Source of the DNA: Paulownia fortunei
Lineage: Eukaryota; Streptophyta; Magnoliopsida; Lamiales; Paulowniaceae
Assembly (NCBI GenBank): GCA_019321725.1
Contig: CM033113.1
Span: forward strand, 806,001 to 870,000
Direction of reading: 5' to 3'
Length of the DNA: 64,000 bases
In this document: piece by piece, positions 38,382-50,337 of the stretch
How positions within the stretch are numbered: position 1 is the stretch's first letter
Layout: every line of letters starts with the position of its first letter
Program-made: the position numbers and the translations under genes
The notes under the pieces: generated by a model
The model's input: the letters and a program-made list of their open reading frames with translations, nothing else
Told to the model about the DNA's origin: nothing
The model's database searches: none

Positions 38382-38840
38382 AAAACGTTGCGATCAAAAT
38401 GAAAAATAAATGGGAGAGACAAACGAAAGAATCGTGAGAGAGAAGAGGAAAAAAAGTTGAGTAACAAAACAAAAATGTTGTGATTAAAAAGAAAAATAAA
38501 TGGGAGAGACAAATGAAAGAATCGTGAGAAAGAACAAGAAAAAAGTTAAAAGAGTAACAAAATAAAAGTGTTGTGATTAAAAAGGAAATAAATGGGAGAG
38601 AGAAACGAAAAATTTGTGAGAGAAGAGGGGAAAAAAAGTTAAGAGCAACAAAACAAAAAATTATGATTAAAAAGAAAAATAAATGGGAGATACAAACAAA
38701 AAATCGTGAGAGAATAGGGAAAAAGTTGAGAATAACAAAATTATCATATGATTAAAGAGAGAGAAAAAAAATCATGAGAGAAAGAAAGCAAAAAAATCAT
38801 GAGAGAGGAGGGAAAAAAAAAAGATTAGAGAAACTATTAT
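38382..38840 (+). repeat. Minisatellite, ~90-bp unit, about 4.5 copies
   Basis: Unit starts are near 38382, 38471, 38564, 38655 and 38742 (partial). Each has GTTGTGATTAAAAAGAAA-type sequence, AATAAATGGGAGAGA, ATCGTGAGAGA and AAAAAGTT--AGTAACAAAA. About 1.5 diverged units also lie in the upstream duplicate (37500-37640). The unit is purine-rich on the plus strand. Confidence 0.85.
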
Positions 38841-39155
38841 AATTTAATAAGTTGTTAAAGTAAAAACAAAGGTACTCTATACCACCCAAAATTGTTAAAA
38901 TTTTAAAACTTGTTATTTATTACTATATATTCAAAAAAAACTAACCAAATTGAAAAAAATAATAATAAGTCATTAAGTATTATTATGAAATTGAGTAGTA
39001 TAATAAATGTCGTCAATAGACTCAATACAATAGTTACAGTACAATTATGGGAAGAAGGTGAAGTCAACATAGATTTTTTTCTCTCCGTTGCTTTCTACCC
39101 ACACAAGATAACATACTAACTATTGTACTACGGCATCCATTTTCAAACAATAGCA

Positions 39156-42100
39156 ATGAACAGAAAAACCAGAACTCCTTCTGTTTACTTTCTGCTGCTT
39201 ATTTTCTTCACATCTTTGGATCCAGCAATATCTTCTTCATCTTCTACTTTTTCAGAAGCAGAAGCAATTACCGGATATGGTTACAGACTCCGATCAGTGA
39301 GCGCCGATTCGTCGGGAAAATCGTTGACTGCTCATCTGCAGCTCATCAATCATTCCTCTGTTTTCGGACCTGACATTCAACTCCTCTCCCTCACTGCCAG
39401 GTAACAATAATACTACTTTCTGATAAACTCCTCTTTTAATTTCCTCCATTAAAGTTAAACTATATGCAGATGCATGGTTTGTAATGACGGCCAGCGATTG
39501 GTGTTGCTGAGTGTGTGTATATTGAATTGTGGTATGCTTTTTTTTTTGGGGGGGGGGGGGGGGGGTTTCCCATAATATTTTAGTTATTCTTTTCAGTGGA
39601 AAAGGTGAAGTTCAAAAGCTATTGGATATTATCACAACAAACTTCAAAGTAAATTGATTAGAAAATAATCTTTTTCTTTTCTTCTTCTTTTTCTCCTTTT
39701 TTTTTTCCAGCAATATTGCTCCTATGATGAATTAATGTCACTGGGTCTCTGTCAAGTGGGGACAATTTTTGTTATTTTTTTTAATAAAGAAACATTTTTT
39801 TTTTGTTTTTTTTTCCATTACAATAATTGGCATTGTGAAAGTAGAAGACAAGAAGCAACGCCGTTTGTCCCACCAATATCGCCACGCATATAAATTTGGC
39901 AATAGCCAATCCTCAGTGCTTGGAAAAGATGATCTGTCAATATATATTTTATTGATATTATACTTTTATAGATATATTGATTTTTTGTTATATATAAAAT
40001 TTAATAAAAATAGAATATATGTGGAATATTCTTATTATTTTAAATTTTTTTAGTTAAGAATTGAAACTAAATTTTCTGATCAAATATTGCAAAGATGATA
40101 CGCGAATAAATATTTTATTACAAATGATATTATATTTTTATTGTATTTTTCGTTATATATATTATTTTATTCGAGTAGAATATATGTGGAATATTCTTAC
40201 CAATCTAAAATTCTTTAGTCAAGAATTGAAACTAAATTTTCTAAAAAAATTGACACACATAATTTAATTTTTAGATCTGTTCATTATGATCATTATATAA
40301 GACATCCTCAATGTATTCATTCATTATGGTGATATAATTCCTACATAATAATAAAAAATCTACTCTTAGTTTAATTATGTAACAAGGTACAATGAAGGAA
40401 AAATTTGACCTTGCCAATATTTTGTCTTACACCACAAGAGTCTTTTGGTATTTTTAATCAATTATCTATTTATTTAATTAATTTTTCTTACAAGCTTTGA
40501 AAAGTAATTTGAAAAATATTCAAATAAAAAAAATTAACATAATAAATTAGTTTAAATTCGAGTGAAGGAATAATAACTAACGGCATAGTTGGCCAAAAAG
40601 TAACGGCGTTCAATTGTCTGCGGTGCAGATTGGAAACAAAAGACCGGCTGAGAATCACAATAACCGACGCCAACCACCCCCGTTGGGAAATCCCAAACGA
40701 TATTCTTCCCCGCCAACCCCACACCCCCCTTCACAGCTCCCTCCCCGAGAACCACCTCTCACCACCTCTTCACCACCGCTCTCCGCCACTACTCTCCCAC
40801 CCCAGCTCAGACTTCATCTTCACCCTCCAAAACACCACCCCTTTTGGCTTCACCGTCAGCCGCCGCTCCTCCGATGACACCCTTTTCAACACCACCCCAC
40901 CCCACCACCAACCCTCCACATACCTCATCTTTAAAGACCAATACCTCCAGCTCTCCTCTTCACTGCCGCCCCATACCTCCAATCTTTATGGCATTGGAGA
41001 ACATACAAAGGGTTCTTTCAGGCTGCAGCATAATCAGACGCTTACCCTTTGGAATGCCGACATTGCTAGCGCAACCACCGATGTCAACTTGTATGGATCC
41101 CACCCTTTTTATATGGATGTCAGGTCTCCTAAGGGGATAACTCATGGAGTTTTGCTGCTCAATAGTAATGGGATGGATGTTGTGTATACTGGAGATAGGA
41201 TTACGTACAAGCTGATTGGTGGGATGCTTGATTTGTATTTCTTTGCGGGGCCAACGCCGGAAATGGTTATGGAACAGTATACTGATCTCATCGGACGCCC
41301 TGCCCCTATGCCGTACTGGTCTTTTGGTAAGTACAAGTATTAATGTATAGGAACAACAAAAAGTGTGTTCAATTAGCTCGTCTGATAATTATACTTGCAG
41401 TTTTATTTCCCCCTTTGAGAAGCGCGCTGGAACTGATATTTGTTTCAGAGTCTGGAATTACGAGTGTACCTCGCTATTTCAATACGGTGTTTTAATTTGA
41501 TCATTTTAATTTGCTATCGTTAGCGGGTTCAAATTGTAAGGAATAGAAAGAATGTTCATGGTACTGAGTGAGATTTAGGGAATAGTGGAATGATTGCTAG
41601 AGAATTGCTTTGGTAAAAGGGGTTGCCATTTCTCACTTGGAATTTTAGATGTAATAACCTCAGAGGTAATATACTAAATCAGAGACAGCTGTGATGAAAC
41701 AAAAGCAATTTGCTTAAGATTTGAATTTTTGGCCACGGGGCTAGAATGTCTAGATTAATTTCCTGGTTTGTGAGAAAGTTTTTAGCACGTCTTGCTTTGA
41801 AACTTAGTAATGAAACTGAACCCAGTATGTACACTTTAATCTGGTTCTTTACTTGACGCGAGTTTTCTATAGAGATTCTTCATAGATATCAAAGTTTTGG
41901 TTTGTTTCAGAGTAATGAATCTGGACTTGGTATGTGCTCTTTAATTGGTTCTTAGCTCGACCTGAGGTTTCTCTACAGACTCTTCACTGATATCATTTTT
42001 TTGTTTTTGTTTTTTCTTTATTTCTAGGATTTCATCAGTGCCGCTATGGTTACAAAGATGTCTATGATCTTGAGAATGTGGTTGCTGGTTATGCAAAAGC

Positions 42101-44130
42101 TAGAATTCCTTTAGAAGTTATGTGGACAGATATTGATTACATGGATGGCTACAAAGATTTCACTCTTGACCCCATTAATTTTCCAGCTGATAAGATGAAG
42201 AAATTTGTTGATGCACTTCACAAGAATGGTCAGAAATATGTGGTTATCCTAGATCCCGGTAAGCTCAACCCGTCAAATAACTATTTACCTGTGCTTTGAA
42301 GCTCCAAATGATTTTCTGATATCTAATTAAAAATTCTCTATATAATTTAGAGTTGTTGCATAAACTGCAGGCATCAGTGTGAATGAAACATATCCTACCT
42401 ACATAAGAGGAATGCAAGCTGAAATCTTTATAAAGCGTGATGGTGTTCCTTATCTTGGTAAAGTTTGGCCTGGATTAACTTACTTCCCTGACTTTCTAAA
42501 CCCTTCTAGTGAAACCTTTTGGAGCAATGAGATCAAAATATTTCATGAACTTCTCCCTGTTGATGGCCTCTGGATTGACATGAATGAAATATCCAATTTC
42601 ATATCCTCACCAGCCAATCCCTCTTCTACCATCGATGATCCTCCTTATAAGATCAACAACTCGGGGTATCAACGTCTCATCAATGAGAAAACTGTACCAG
42701 CAACATCACTGCATTTTAGCAAGGTTACAGAGTATAACATTCACAATCTCTATGGATTTTTGGAATCCCGGGCTACTAATGCTGCTTTAGCCAACACAAC
42801 TGGTAAAAGGCCATTTGTACTGAGTAGGTCTACTTTTGTGGGTTCTGGCAAGTACACAGCACACTGGACTGGAGACAATGCTGCAACCTGGAGTGACTTA
42901 GCATACACAATCCCAAGCATCTTGAATTTTGGACTATTTGGTATTCCAATGGTTGGAGCTGATATATGTGGTTTTTCGAGAAACACAACTGAAGAACTTT
43001 GCAGGCGATGGATTCAGGTATGTAAATATATGGAGTTTTGCCACAAATATGACTTCAAACGTTTAATTTCCTCTTGTCATTAGCATTTTGTCTCTAAGAG
43101 CTTTCTGCTTTAAGATCTCATGAAGTAATTTTGCCTATGACAAAATAAGTTTTCTATCTTGCCCAATAGATTACCAACATAAATATGCTCATGTTCCAGT
43201 TACATGACATTAATATTAAGAATTCGTGTCATAGTTAGGGGCATTTTATCCCTTTGCTAGAGACCACTCCGACAAGGGTAGCAGCCGTCAAGAACTGTAT
43301 ATCTGGAATTCAGTCGCTGCAACAGCTAGGAAAGTGTTAGGACTTCGTTACAGGCTCTTACCATACTTCTACACATTAATGTATGAGGCGCACTCCAAAG
43401 GCATACCTATTGCACGGCCAATTTTCTTCTCATTTCCTAAGGATACGAAGACTTATGAAATTAGCTCGCAGTTTCTAGTTGGCAAGGGAGTGATGGTGTC
43501 GCCTGTACTGGAGTCTGGAGCAGTTTCCGTTAATGCATATTTTCCAGCAGGAAACTGGTTTGACCTCTTTGACTATTCACGCTCTTTGAGTCTAAAACAA
43601 GGGGAATACATCAAGCTCGATGCACCTCCTGATCACGTCAATGTGCATGTTCGTGAAGGAAATATATTAGCTATGCAAGGTGAAGCAATGACAACACAAG
43701 CAGCCCGGAACACACCTTTCGAATTGTTGGTTGCACTCAGCAACAGTGGGAATAGCTCTGGAGAAGTTTTCTTGGATAATGGAGAGGATATAGAAGTTGG
43801 AGGCGAGGGAGGAAGGTGGAGTATCATAAGATTTAACAGTGGTTTGGTAAGAAATAAACTGATTCTTGAGTCTGAGGTTTTGAATGAAGAATTTGCTGCG
43901 AGTCAGAACTGGATCATCAATAAGGTAACAATTCTTGGATTGACGAGGGATTTCAAAAAGATAAAAGGATGGAATTAGTTACTGGAATGAGGATGGGAGA
44001 CAGAAACTTGGCTGTAAACGTTGAAGACAAACACAATGGATTTATTACTCTGGAGGTGTCGAACCTATCAATGCTTATAGGGAATGAGTTCAAAATGGAG
44101 ATCACCCCCAGTCAGCACCCAGCAAATTAG
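39156..44130 (+). CDS. GH31 alpha-glucosidase (Arabidopsis At5g11720-like), 5 exons, late 1-bp frameshift
   Basis: Exons: 39156-39400, 40629-41326, 42028-42258, 42371-43017, 43235-44130; about 905 aa if one base is restored. Family 31 enzymes release terminal glucose (or xylose) from oligosaccharides in the apoplast or vacuole. Seen: a signal peptide (residues 1-30), an N-terminal beta domain ([35 protein letters not shown]), the catalytic barrel ([30 protein letters not shown]), nucleophile Asp in [10 protein letters not shown] (about 461), acid/base Asp in HWTGDN (about 560) and [20 protein letters not shown]. It resembles alpha-glucosidase more than alpha-xylosidase XYL1, lacking the XYL1 Cys-rich insert after the nucleophile. 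The frame stops at 43976-43978 after KIKGWN. One base more near 43975 opens LVTG...[18 protein letters not shown] to 44130, the family C terminus. Confidence 0.93.
39548..39565 (+). repeat. Poly-G run in alpha-glucosidase intron 1
   Basis: About 18 consecutive G's directly follow a run of about 9 T's, 150 bp into the 1.2-kb first intron. Confidence 0.85.
39940..40245 (+). repeat. Tandem duplication (~165 bp unit) in alpha-glucosidase intron 1
   Basis: Two copies share TAGAATATATGTGGAATATTC and, after a short gap, AAGAATTGAAACTAAATTTTCT. The first pair lies at 40010-40078, the second at 40176-40243. Confidence 0.8.
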
Positions 44131-45339
44131 ATCATTCTAAAACGGGTTAAGTGACTAAGATTTCGCCAGATAATAATAAATAAGGAACAATATTGTCCAT
44201 TTGCTGTTCAAAACACTTCTGCTTTGTTTCAGATTTTTTCAGGCAAAAAATAAAAATAAAAATATTGATATATATTACCTCCACTAACAGGAGGCCAAAT
44301 TATATTCTTTTCTTATCTTTTAAAATAACATCCACCTTAAAGTTTACGGTGGCAAAAAATTACGAAGAATTTCAAACCTTCTTAAAGTTTACAGTCTATT
44401 AATTCGAGTGAATCTTGTTGACACGTACTACTACCAAACTCAGACATCATGTCTAGGCTGTCTATTAATTCGATGAGTCGAGCCTGATAAGGCTCACACA
44501 GTCACACTCATATCTGTATGAGTTTGAAGATTAGAGTGAATTTTTTTTTACTTAATTAACTTCCATTAATTCCTTTTGGTCAAGCAATTCTTCAGTGGAG
44601 CTTCCTTTCATGATGATTTAGTGTAGGTTTTCAACTCTTTTGGTGTATATTAACTATGCAAGTAAAAAGTAGCAGGTTTAAAAACCTTTAATGTGGAGCC
44701 TAAAGCTAGAAAAATGGCTAAAATAATAGTACTATGTTTGGAATTGTGCAAAAATGTCAAGAATCCAAACAACCCACAACATCAATCAAATGTCAAAACA
44801 AGCCTTCAAAAAAACAATAATAATAATAATAAAAAAGTAAAATTGTAAAAGAAAAAAAAGTGTCCGTCCACTTGGAATGTTATAGATGCGCGGGATATTA
44901 CCAAAAGATACTCCTTTAATTGCCCATTTCAAGAGTGACACAAAACAACAAAAGAAAGGCTAGGGCAGCACCTTTACACACAGTGATTTCGATTCTGTAA
45001 TATTATATAATAGATGATAAAAGAAGACAAGATAAATAATCTTCCCTCTTTTCCGTTTTCCTTTTCTATAATATATATATATATATATTTTGCAGACAAT
45101 TGACTCTTCAACATCCTAAAAATTTCCAGTGCAAACTTTAATGGACAAATGTCATTGTGTTTATCTTGTGTTGATTACATTCTCTCTTTTAAAAACATTT
45201 CATAATAAAAATACATAGTGTACTCCACCAAATGTGAAAACGACGAAAATATTTAAATATAATCATTAAGATTCTAATCACCGGTACCGTCTCTATCAAA
45301 CTTTTTAATTTTCACATTAATTCAACCGCATTTTCTTAA

Positions 45340-45376
<37 letters not shown>

Positions 45377-45437
45377 ATTCCCAATGTTTTCATTTCCTTA
45401 AACTCTATACTCTTACAGTTTAGTAAAGAAAAGAAAA
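44131..45437. other. Intergenic region; PMEI-type gene promoter
   Basis: AT-rich, with a TA tract at 45067-45088 and a longer one at 45343-45374. The latter lies 65-95 bp before the inhibitor start codon and probably includes its TATA element. No other gene is supported. Confidence 0.5.
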
Positions 45438-45941
45438 ATGAAATTTTCAGTTATTCTACTTACAATTCTTCACATGCATGGAATCACACAACTAAAAGAC
45501 CAAACCCTAATAGAAACCACATGCAGAAGCACACCAAACTATCAACTCTGCATCTCCACGCTCCATGCGAGTCCAAGCAGCAGCACCGCAGACGTGGCGG
45601 GGTTGGGCCTGATAATGGTGGACGCCGTCAAAGCCAAGACGGAAGCAGCCCTATCAACCATCCACGAGCTGCAGTGGCTCCACCCGGAACTGACGCATGC
45701 GCTGGGGGCGTGCAGGAACGCGTATAAGGCCGTGCTCAAGGCGGATATCCCGGAAGCTGTGGCGGCTTTGACGAAAGGAGTCCCAAAATTTGCCGAATTT
45801 GGTATGACGGATGCGGCGTGGGAGGCTGAGATTTGCGAGGGTAGTTTTGAAAGGGTGGTTGAGTCGCCGTTGAGTGGAGTGAATAAAGATCTTCATGACC
45901 TTGCTGCGGTTGCTACTGGTATTATTAGAATTTTGCTTTGA
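45438..45941 (+). CDS. PMEI-domain protein, probable cell-wall/vacuolar invertase inhibitor
   Basis: Single exon, 167 aa. Proteins of this fold inhibit either acid invertases or pectin methylesterases in the apoplast or vacuole. Seen: a short hydrophobic N terminus (residues 1-18), then four cysteines at 29, 38, 92 and 133, the family's two disulphides (TTCRSTPNYQLC; ACRNAY ... EICEGSF). The four-helix bundle ends in LHDLAAVATGIIRILL. GVPKFAEFG (PKF at 116-118) matches the PKF motif that inserts into the invertase active site, which favours invertase over pectin methylesterase as target. Intronless structure and length fit the C/VIF group. GC content is clearly higher than its surroundings within 45560-45850. 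Leader is short, after a TA-rich TATA region. The signal peptide is weaker than usual, with His residues inside it. Confidence 0.88.
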   Translation: MKFSVILLTILHMHGITQLKDQTLIETTCRSTPNYQLCISTLHASPSSSTADVAGLGLIMVDAVKAKTEAALSTIHELQWLHPELTHALGACRNAYKAVLKADIPEAVAALTKGVPKFAEFGMTDAAWEAEICEGSFERVVESPLSGVNKDLHDLAAVATGIIRILL

Positions 45942-48900
45942 GAGATTGCTTTAATTTTAGTAAACCACTTTTATCTTTATCTTTATCTTTTTCTCCTGTA
46001 GATATAGTGATGATATTATATACATACATATACATATGTTGTATATGGCTAAATATATGTTAATTATACGGTGATCTTGTATGTTTTTAACTTTCTTGGC
46101 TAATGAAAACAACAAATCTGATGCTTTCTTTTTCCTTTTTTCCTAGTTATCGTATGTGGCTAACGTGGGCAGGTCTGATCAAAGCCTTTTTTGGTGTCGT
46201 GAGAAAGAACTTGGGCACTTGTTTTGATCATAATAATAGATATCTAGCAACAATTGTAAATCAACTTTATTTTTTTCCAGACTATAAGACTCCAATCAAA
46301 AATTAAGGTCAAACTGTATTTACTTTGTTAGAAAGGGTACAGTAACTTCATTTTGTTTAACAACATTAAAGTTATAATTAGATCTTTTGAATCTTAATGT
46401 AATGAAAGACCCTAAACGAGGGGAAAGGAGGAGCACACTACTTTATTTAATCTTTTGCATAAAGAAAAGCTCTGAGCGTATTTTGAACAAAGTAATAAAG
46501 ATAGGACCAATAAAGAAAGAGAGAGAAAAAGGAAACATGTGATGGGAGTATAATTGTTAATTTATTTTCATTATTTTTTTTTTATGGGAATGGATTTTGT
46601 AGTAACCTAAACAATGATTAATTCTGGGCATATAGACAAGCAATATGCAAGATGAATCTTCAACGAAAGTAGGGCATGACAGTGTTCATAATCGAAACAA
46701 GCAGATTTATAGTGTATTACTATAACAAGGACATAATAATACAGATGACACAGTTGTGGGGCAAAAAGGGGAGGAGGTGCTATTCCTTTTGTCCCTGGCA
46801 AAACGCAAAAACAGATACAGAAATAAAACAGAAGCTGTTCAAAGGAATAAATTTAAGCAAAATTTCTATAAGAAAACAAGCACCAGGTTCATTACAAACT
46901 GCCTATGTGACCCCTACAGACAAATCCTCACCACCAATTGAATGTGATAGGATAACAATATTCTATACGACTTGAAGGCCTTGGAAAAATCAGAAAAAAT
47001 CACATGGGACAATATCAACACCAAGCCAGATTTTTAAGAGCAAAATGCACCCTATCGACATCATTCAGAAGACTGAGAAAAGGTCTCAAGCACTAAAAAG
47101 TTGACGGACTTCAAAAAAGGTCAGAATTGTTCAAACAATGATGAAAAGTAAAAAGAGCATTGAGTTTGAAAATTGGCTTTTAGTCCATAAGCAAGACAAG
47201 GCGTGTCACTAGCACACAGGAAAATTCATGTGCAACAACATATAAATGGGACTCCTCGAGCTCGAGCCCACCCACCGCTTCGAATACATGACAAGTTCAG
47301 ATTTTTACTTACAAAAAGTACTACAGAGACAACTGAACATATAACTCGTTAATCTCAACAAGCATCATCAATCAAAGCAAAAAGGGTGCAAATTACTTAT
47401 CATTGGAGTGTTTGGTTCAAATCAATGTTAAATGATATAACCCTTTCATTTTGGTTCCTGATAGTGCCATGTAAAAACACACTCAACCTGAAACTTGAAT
47501 AATTTCCTAACCTTGCATATTGACCCTTGGTTGTATTGCATGAAGCGAGATGTTCTTGAAAATTAAAAGATTATTATTGCTTCAAAATAGTGTCAGTGCA
47601 ATTATTTGAAGCACTTCATTTTACATTATTTCGAAACCCATGGACTCAATTGTATAAATCTGTAAAAGTCATCCAAGTTATAACATACATAAGGGCATCA
47701 GCTCTTACCCCATTTGTACTATACCAACTAGACCCACAAGCTTCTAGATTGCATTCATAAAGTACAGTCAGTCTTCTTCCAATTATATCAATTAGCTTAT
47801 TCACAAAGGATCTATGCACCACATCCAGAGCCAAAATTTTGGTGCCAGCTATTGTATCAATTAACTTCTTCATTAAGAATCTATTCACCGGACTCAGAGC
47901 CACAATTTTGTGCCAGGAATGCATCTAGCAGCCTCCCAGTTCGGTGGACTGGATTTACTCAAAGCATCAGAAGGTAATGATCCGATGCATCCAAGCATAT
48001 AATGGATGTTGCAATGAAGTCTGGCCAGGTTAACACAAAAGATCAAACAGCAGAACGAAGTGATAGAAACAAGAATCTATTGATTTGTTTTTCTTTAAAT
48101 TTTTTATTTCTTTTTTTTTCATTTTTCATCGTTTTTGTTTTTAAAAAGGGGAGGGTGCAGTGGGGATAGGGAGGGGTGTGTGTGTGTGAGGAATTATTTC
48201 ATGAAGCTATCATCATCTCATCAACACCACTAAAACATTTTAGCTCTAATAATTGGTTAAAAGATATCAATACCTGTTTTTTGTTCGAGGAGTGCTTATC
48301 TCCAAGTGCGAAAATGCATCAGAAATTTGAGAGTGCAAGATTATTGATGAGTGGGTTTTATACCCATTAATTTAGTACAAGTTAATTAACTTTTTGATTA
48401 ATTTTCAAAATTCTTGTGAAATTTATCATCATTTTTAATGTTATTTTGCAAATTTAAGGATGAAGAAAAAATGTCACTTGAATGTACATTCATCTTACAT
48501 TTTTCTAAAAAAAAAAATCATCCCGAGTGAACATTTTCCAGTGAAAGGCATCACCTAGACGCTGCCAGGCGGACAACAAAAGGCAAAAATGAAATTTTTA
48601 CCCTCTTTAGGGCATCTCCCATCAATTTTAAGAGTCCCAAAAACCTCCAAATCAGTTTTTAGGGGAGAGTGAGAGGGAGAAGTGAAGAGAAGCCAACAAA
48701 GAAGAAGGAAGAAGAGAAGAAAATAAGAAGAAGATGAGAAATTTCTTCAAGATTTGAGAATAAGATATCTAGAAGGGAAGAAACTCATTCTTTTCCAAGT
48801 TTTATTATATTTTCCTCTTTCACTTTTTGATTATGTGCATGAATATTGTTATGTTATTCATTTTTACTATTATGATTAATTTTTTTTTTTAGGGTTGTGA

Positions 48901-49933
48901 CGTAATCTAATTAAAATGTTCTGAATATTTGTATCAATTCAATTATTAATTTATTTTTAAGTTAAGTTTTCTACATGGTTCCTAATGCTTTCAAATATTT
49001 GGTCACTAATTGAATAATTTGCTAATCATATTGACCCGGGAGGTGATATATGTGTCTAATTCTATATGTAAAAAATCATAAATTACATGTGAGATAGGAA
49101 TATATTTACATGATTTGTGTGGTCATATTTGAGATCTATAGGATCTAATGAATTGTTGAATGTTGTAACTCAAATAGGAATATAGTGAGTTAGTAATTGA
49201 TTATATTTTCATTAGATCTCGGAACAGGTTAGTAGATAATTTAAGAAATTATCGATTATCATTTGGAAAATAAATTGAAATTGATAGAATAAATTATTCA
49301 ATTCGAATTAATTATGCTGAAAACATAACCCTAGACTTTTAAATCATTGAATTTCATCTTTAAATGCGTTTTATTATTAGTTTAGTTTAATTAAATTTAG
49401 TTTATAATCACCAACACATTCTTGAGTTTATTCAAATAAAATTAGAGTTCACATAATTTCGGTACTTTATAATTCAATAGTTCTCGTAGGAACGATACTC
49501 TACTCATCACTTTATTACTTGTCTACGATAATATGCACTTGTTTTCACTAAATTCCGCAACAATTATAACCACTTGTCTGCATTAGCATGTCAAAAGTAG
49601 GTATCAAACAGCAGAAATAGATGCCAAGAACCCTTTTCTCAACAATTCTGTGGAGCCCAAAGGCCATGTATATAGGCAACGAACGTGGGAATGCACCATG
49701 ACTACACCCTTAAATGAAAAGTGGTAGAAAATCATAAGAGGAGAATATACTAGAGCTAGTTTTATTATGCTTACGCAACAGTGTTGAACTTGCTATTCAA
49801 ACTATCTGGTATTTCTAGGTTAAGCTAAGAACATTGCTATTCAAGCTATTGGAACTCTTGGAGTCTGGTCATAAGCATAACATTGTGAGGAAAACATTTT
49901 TTTAGATTTGCCTCTACCTTGATATTAGTACAA
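45942..49933. other. Gene-free region, repeat-rich
   Basis: The first ~150 bp is the inhibitor 3' UTR. No gene is supported further on. A ~70-bp unit is repeated twice at 47788-47925 (TCAATTA-CTT-TTCA and AGAGCCA-AATTTTG landmarks). A GT tract sits at 48176-48188. The stretch 48660-49560 is unusual in composition (GAAGA-rich, then long AT-rich) and may be a retroelement relic, but I cannot identify it. Confidence 0.4.
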
Positions 49934-49942
49934 TTAGAAATA

Positions 49943-50205
49943 GGGTGAATTACAAAAATACCCTTAAGGTTTAGGCGGAAAAAAAAAAAAAAGAACGATC
50001 TGAGTTTGTAAATTACAAATAACCCTTGACATTTGTTTCTATTTTACAAATTGCACCTACTGATGGGTATTTGTAAGACAAACAAACTTCAATGGGGTAT
50101 TTGTAAGACAAAGACAAACCTTAAAAGGATATTTATAATTTCGAAAGATAACTGGATTATTTCGTAATTAAGCTAAACCTCATAATAGTTTATTGTAATT
50201 TACCC
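49943..50205. mobile_element. Mutator-type MITE (263 bp) with 9-bp target-site duplication
   Basis: The element starts GGGTGAATTACAA and ends TTGTAATTTACCC, which are inverted repeats with one mismatch over 13 bp. It is flanked on both sides by TTAGAAATA (49934-49942 and 50206-50214), a perfect 9-bp target-site duplication. A 9-bp duplication is the hallmark of Mutator-like elements. The inside is AT-rich and non-coding, with repeated GGGTATTTGTAAGACAAA-type sequence. Confidence 0.85.
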
Positions 50206-50337
50206 TTAGAAATAAGTACGCCTAAAATGGATGCGTAGGTGTAAATTAAGCATAAGCATGCATGATAGTGAACATAATGCAAAAGAAAAGTCAAAAGAAA
50301 AGACAAATAGTAAAAGCTCAGTGCACTTGTCTTCTCA

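Noticed and set aside
40770..41145. Overlapping ORFs on both strands within alpha-glucosidase exon 2
   Set aside because: They are shadows of a proline-rich coding exon whose own frame matches GH31.
47646..47924. 92-aa minus-strand ORF with internal duplication (HSWHK...; VHRSFVNKLIDIIG)
   Set aside because: The apparent protein repeat follows from a ~70-bp DNA tandem repeat; no start context, splice context or family match.
48660..49570. Possible LTR retrotransposon leader region
   Set aside because: Composition is suggestive, but I could not find paired LTRs, a primer-binding site or gag/pol coding.
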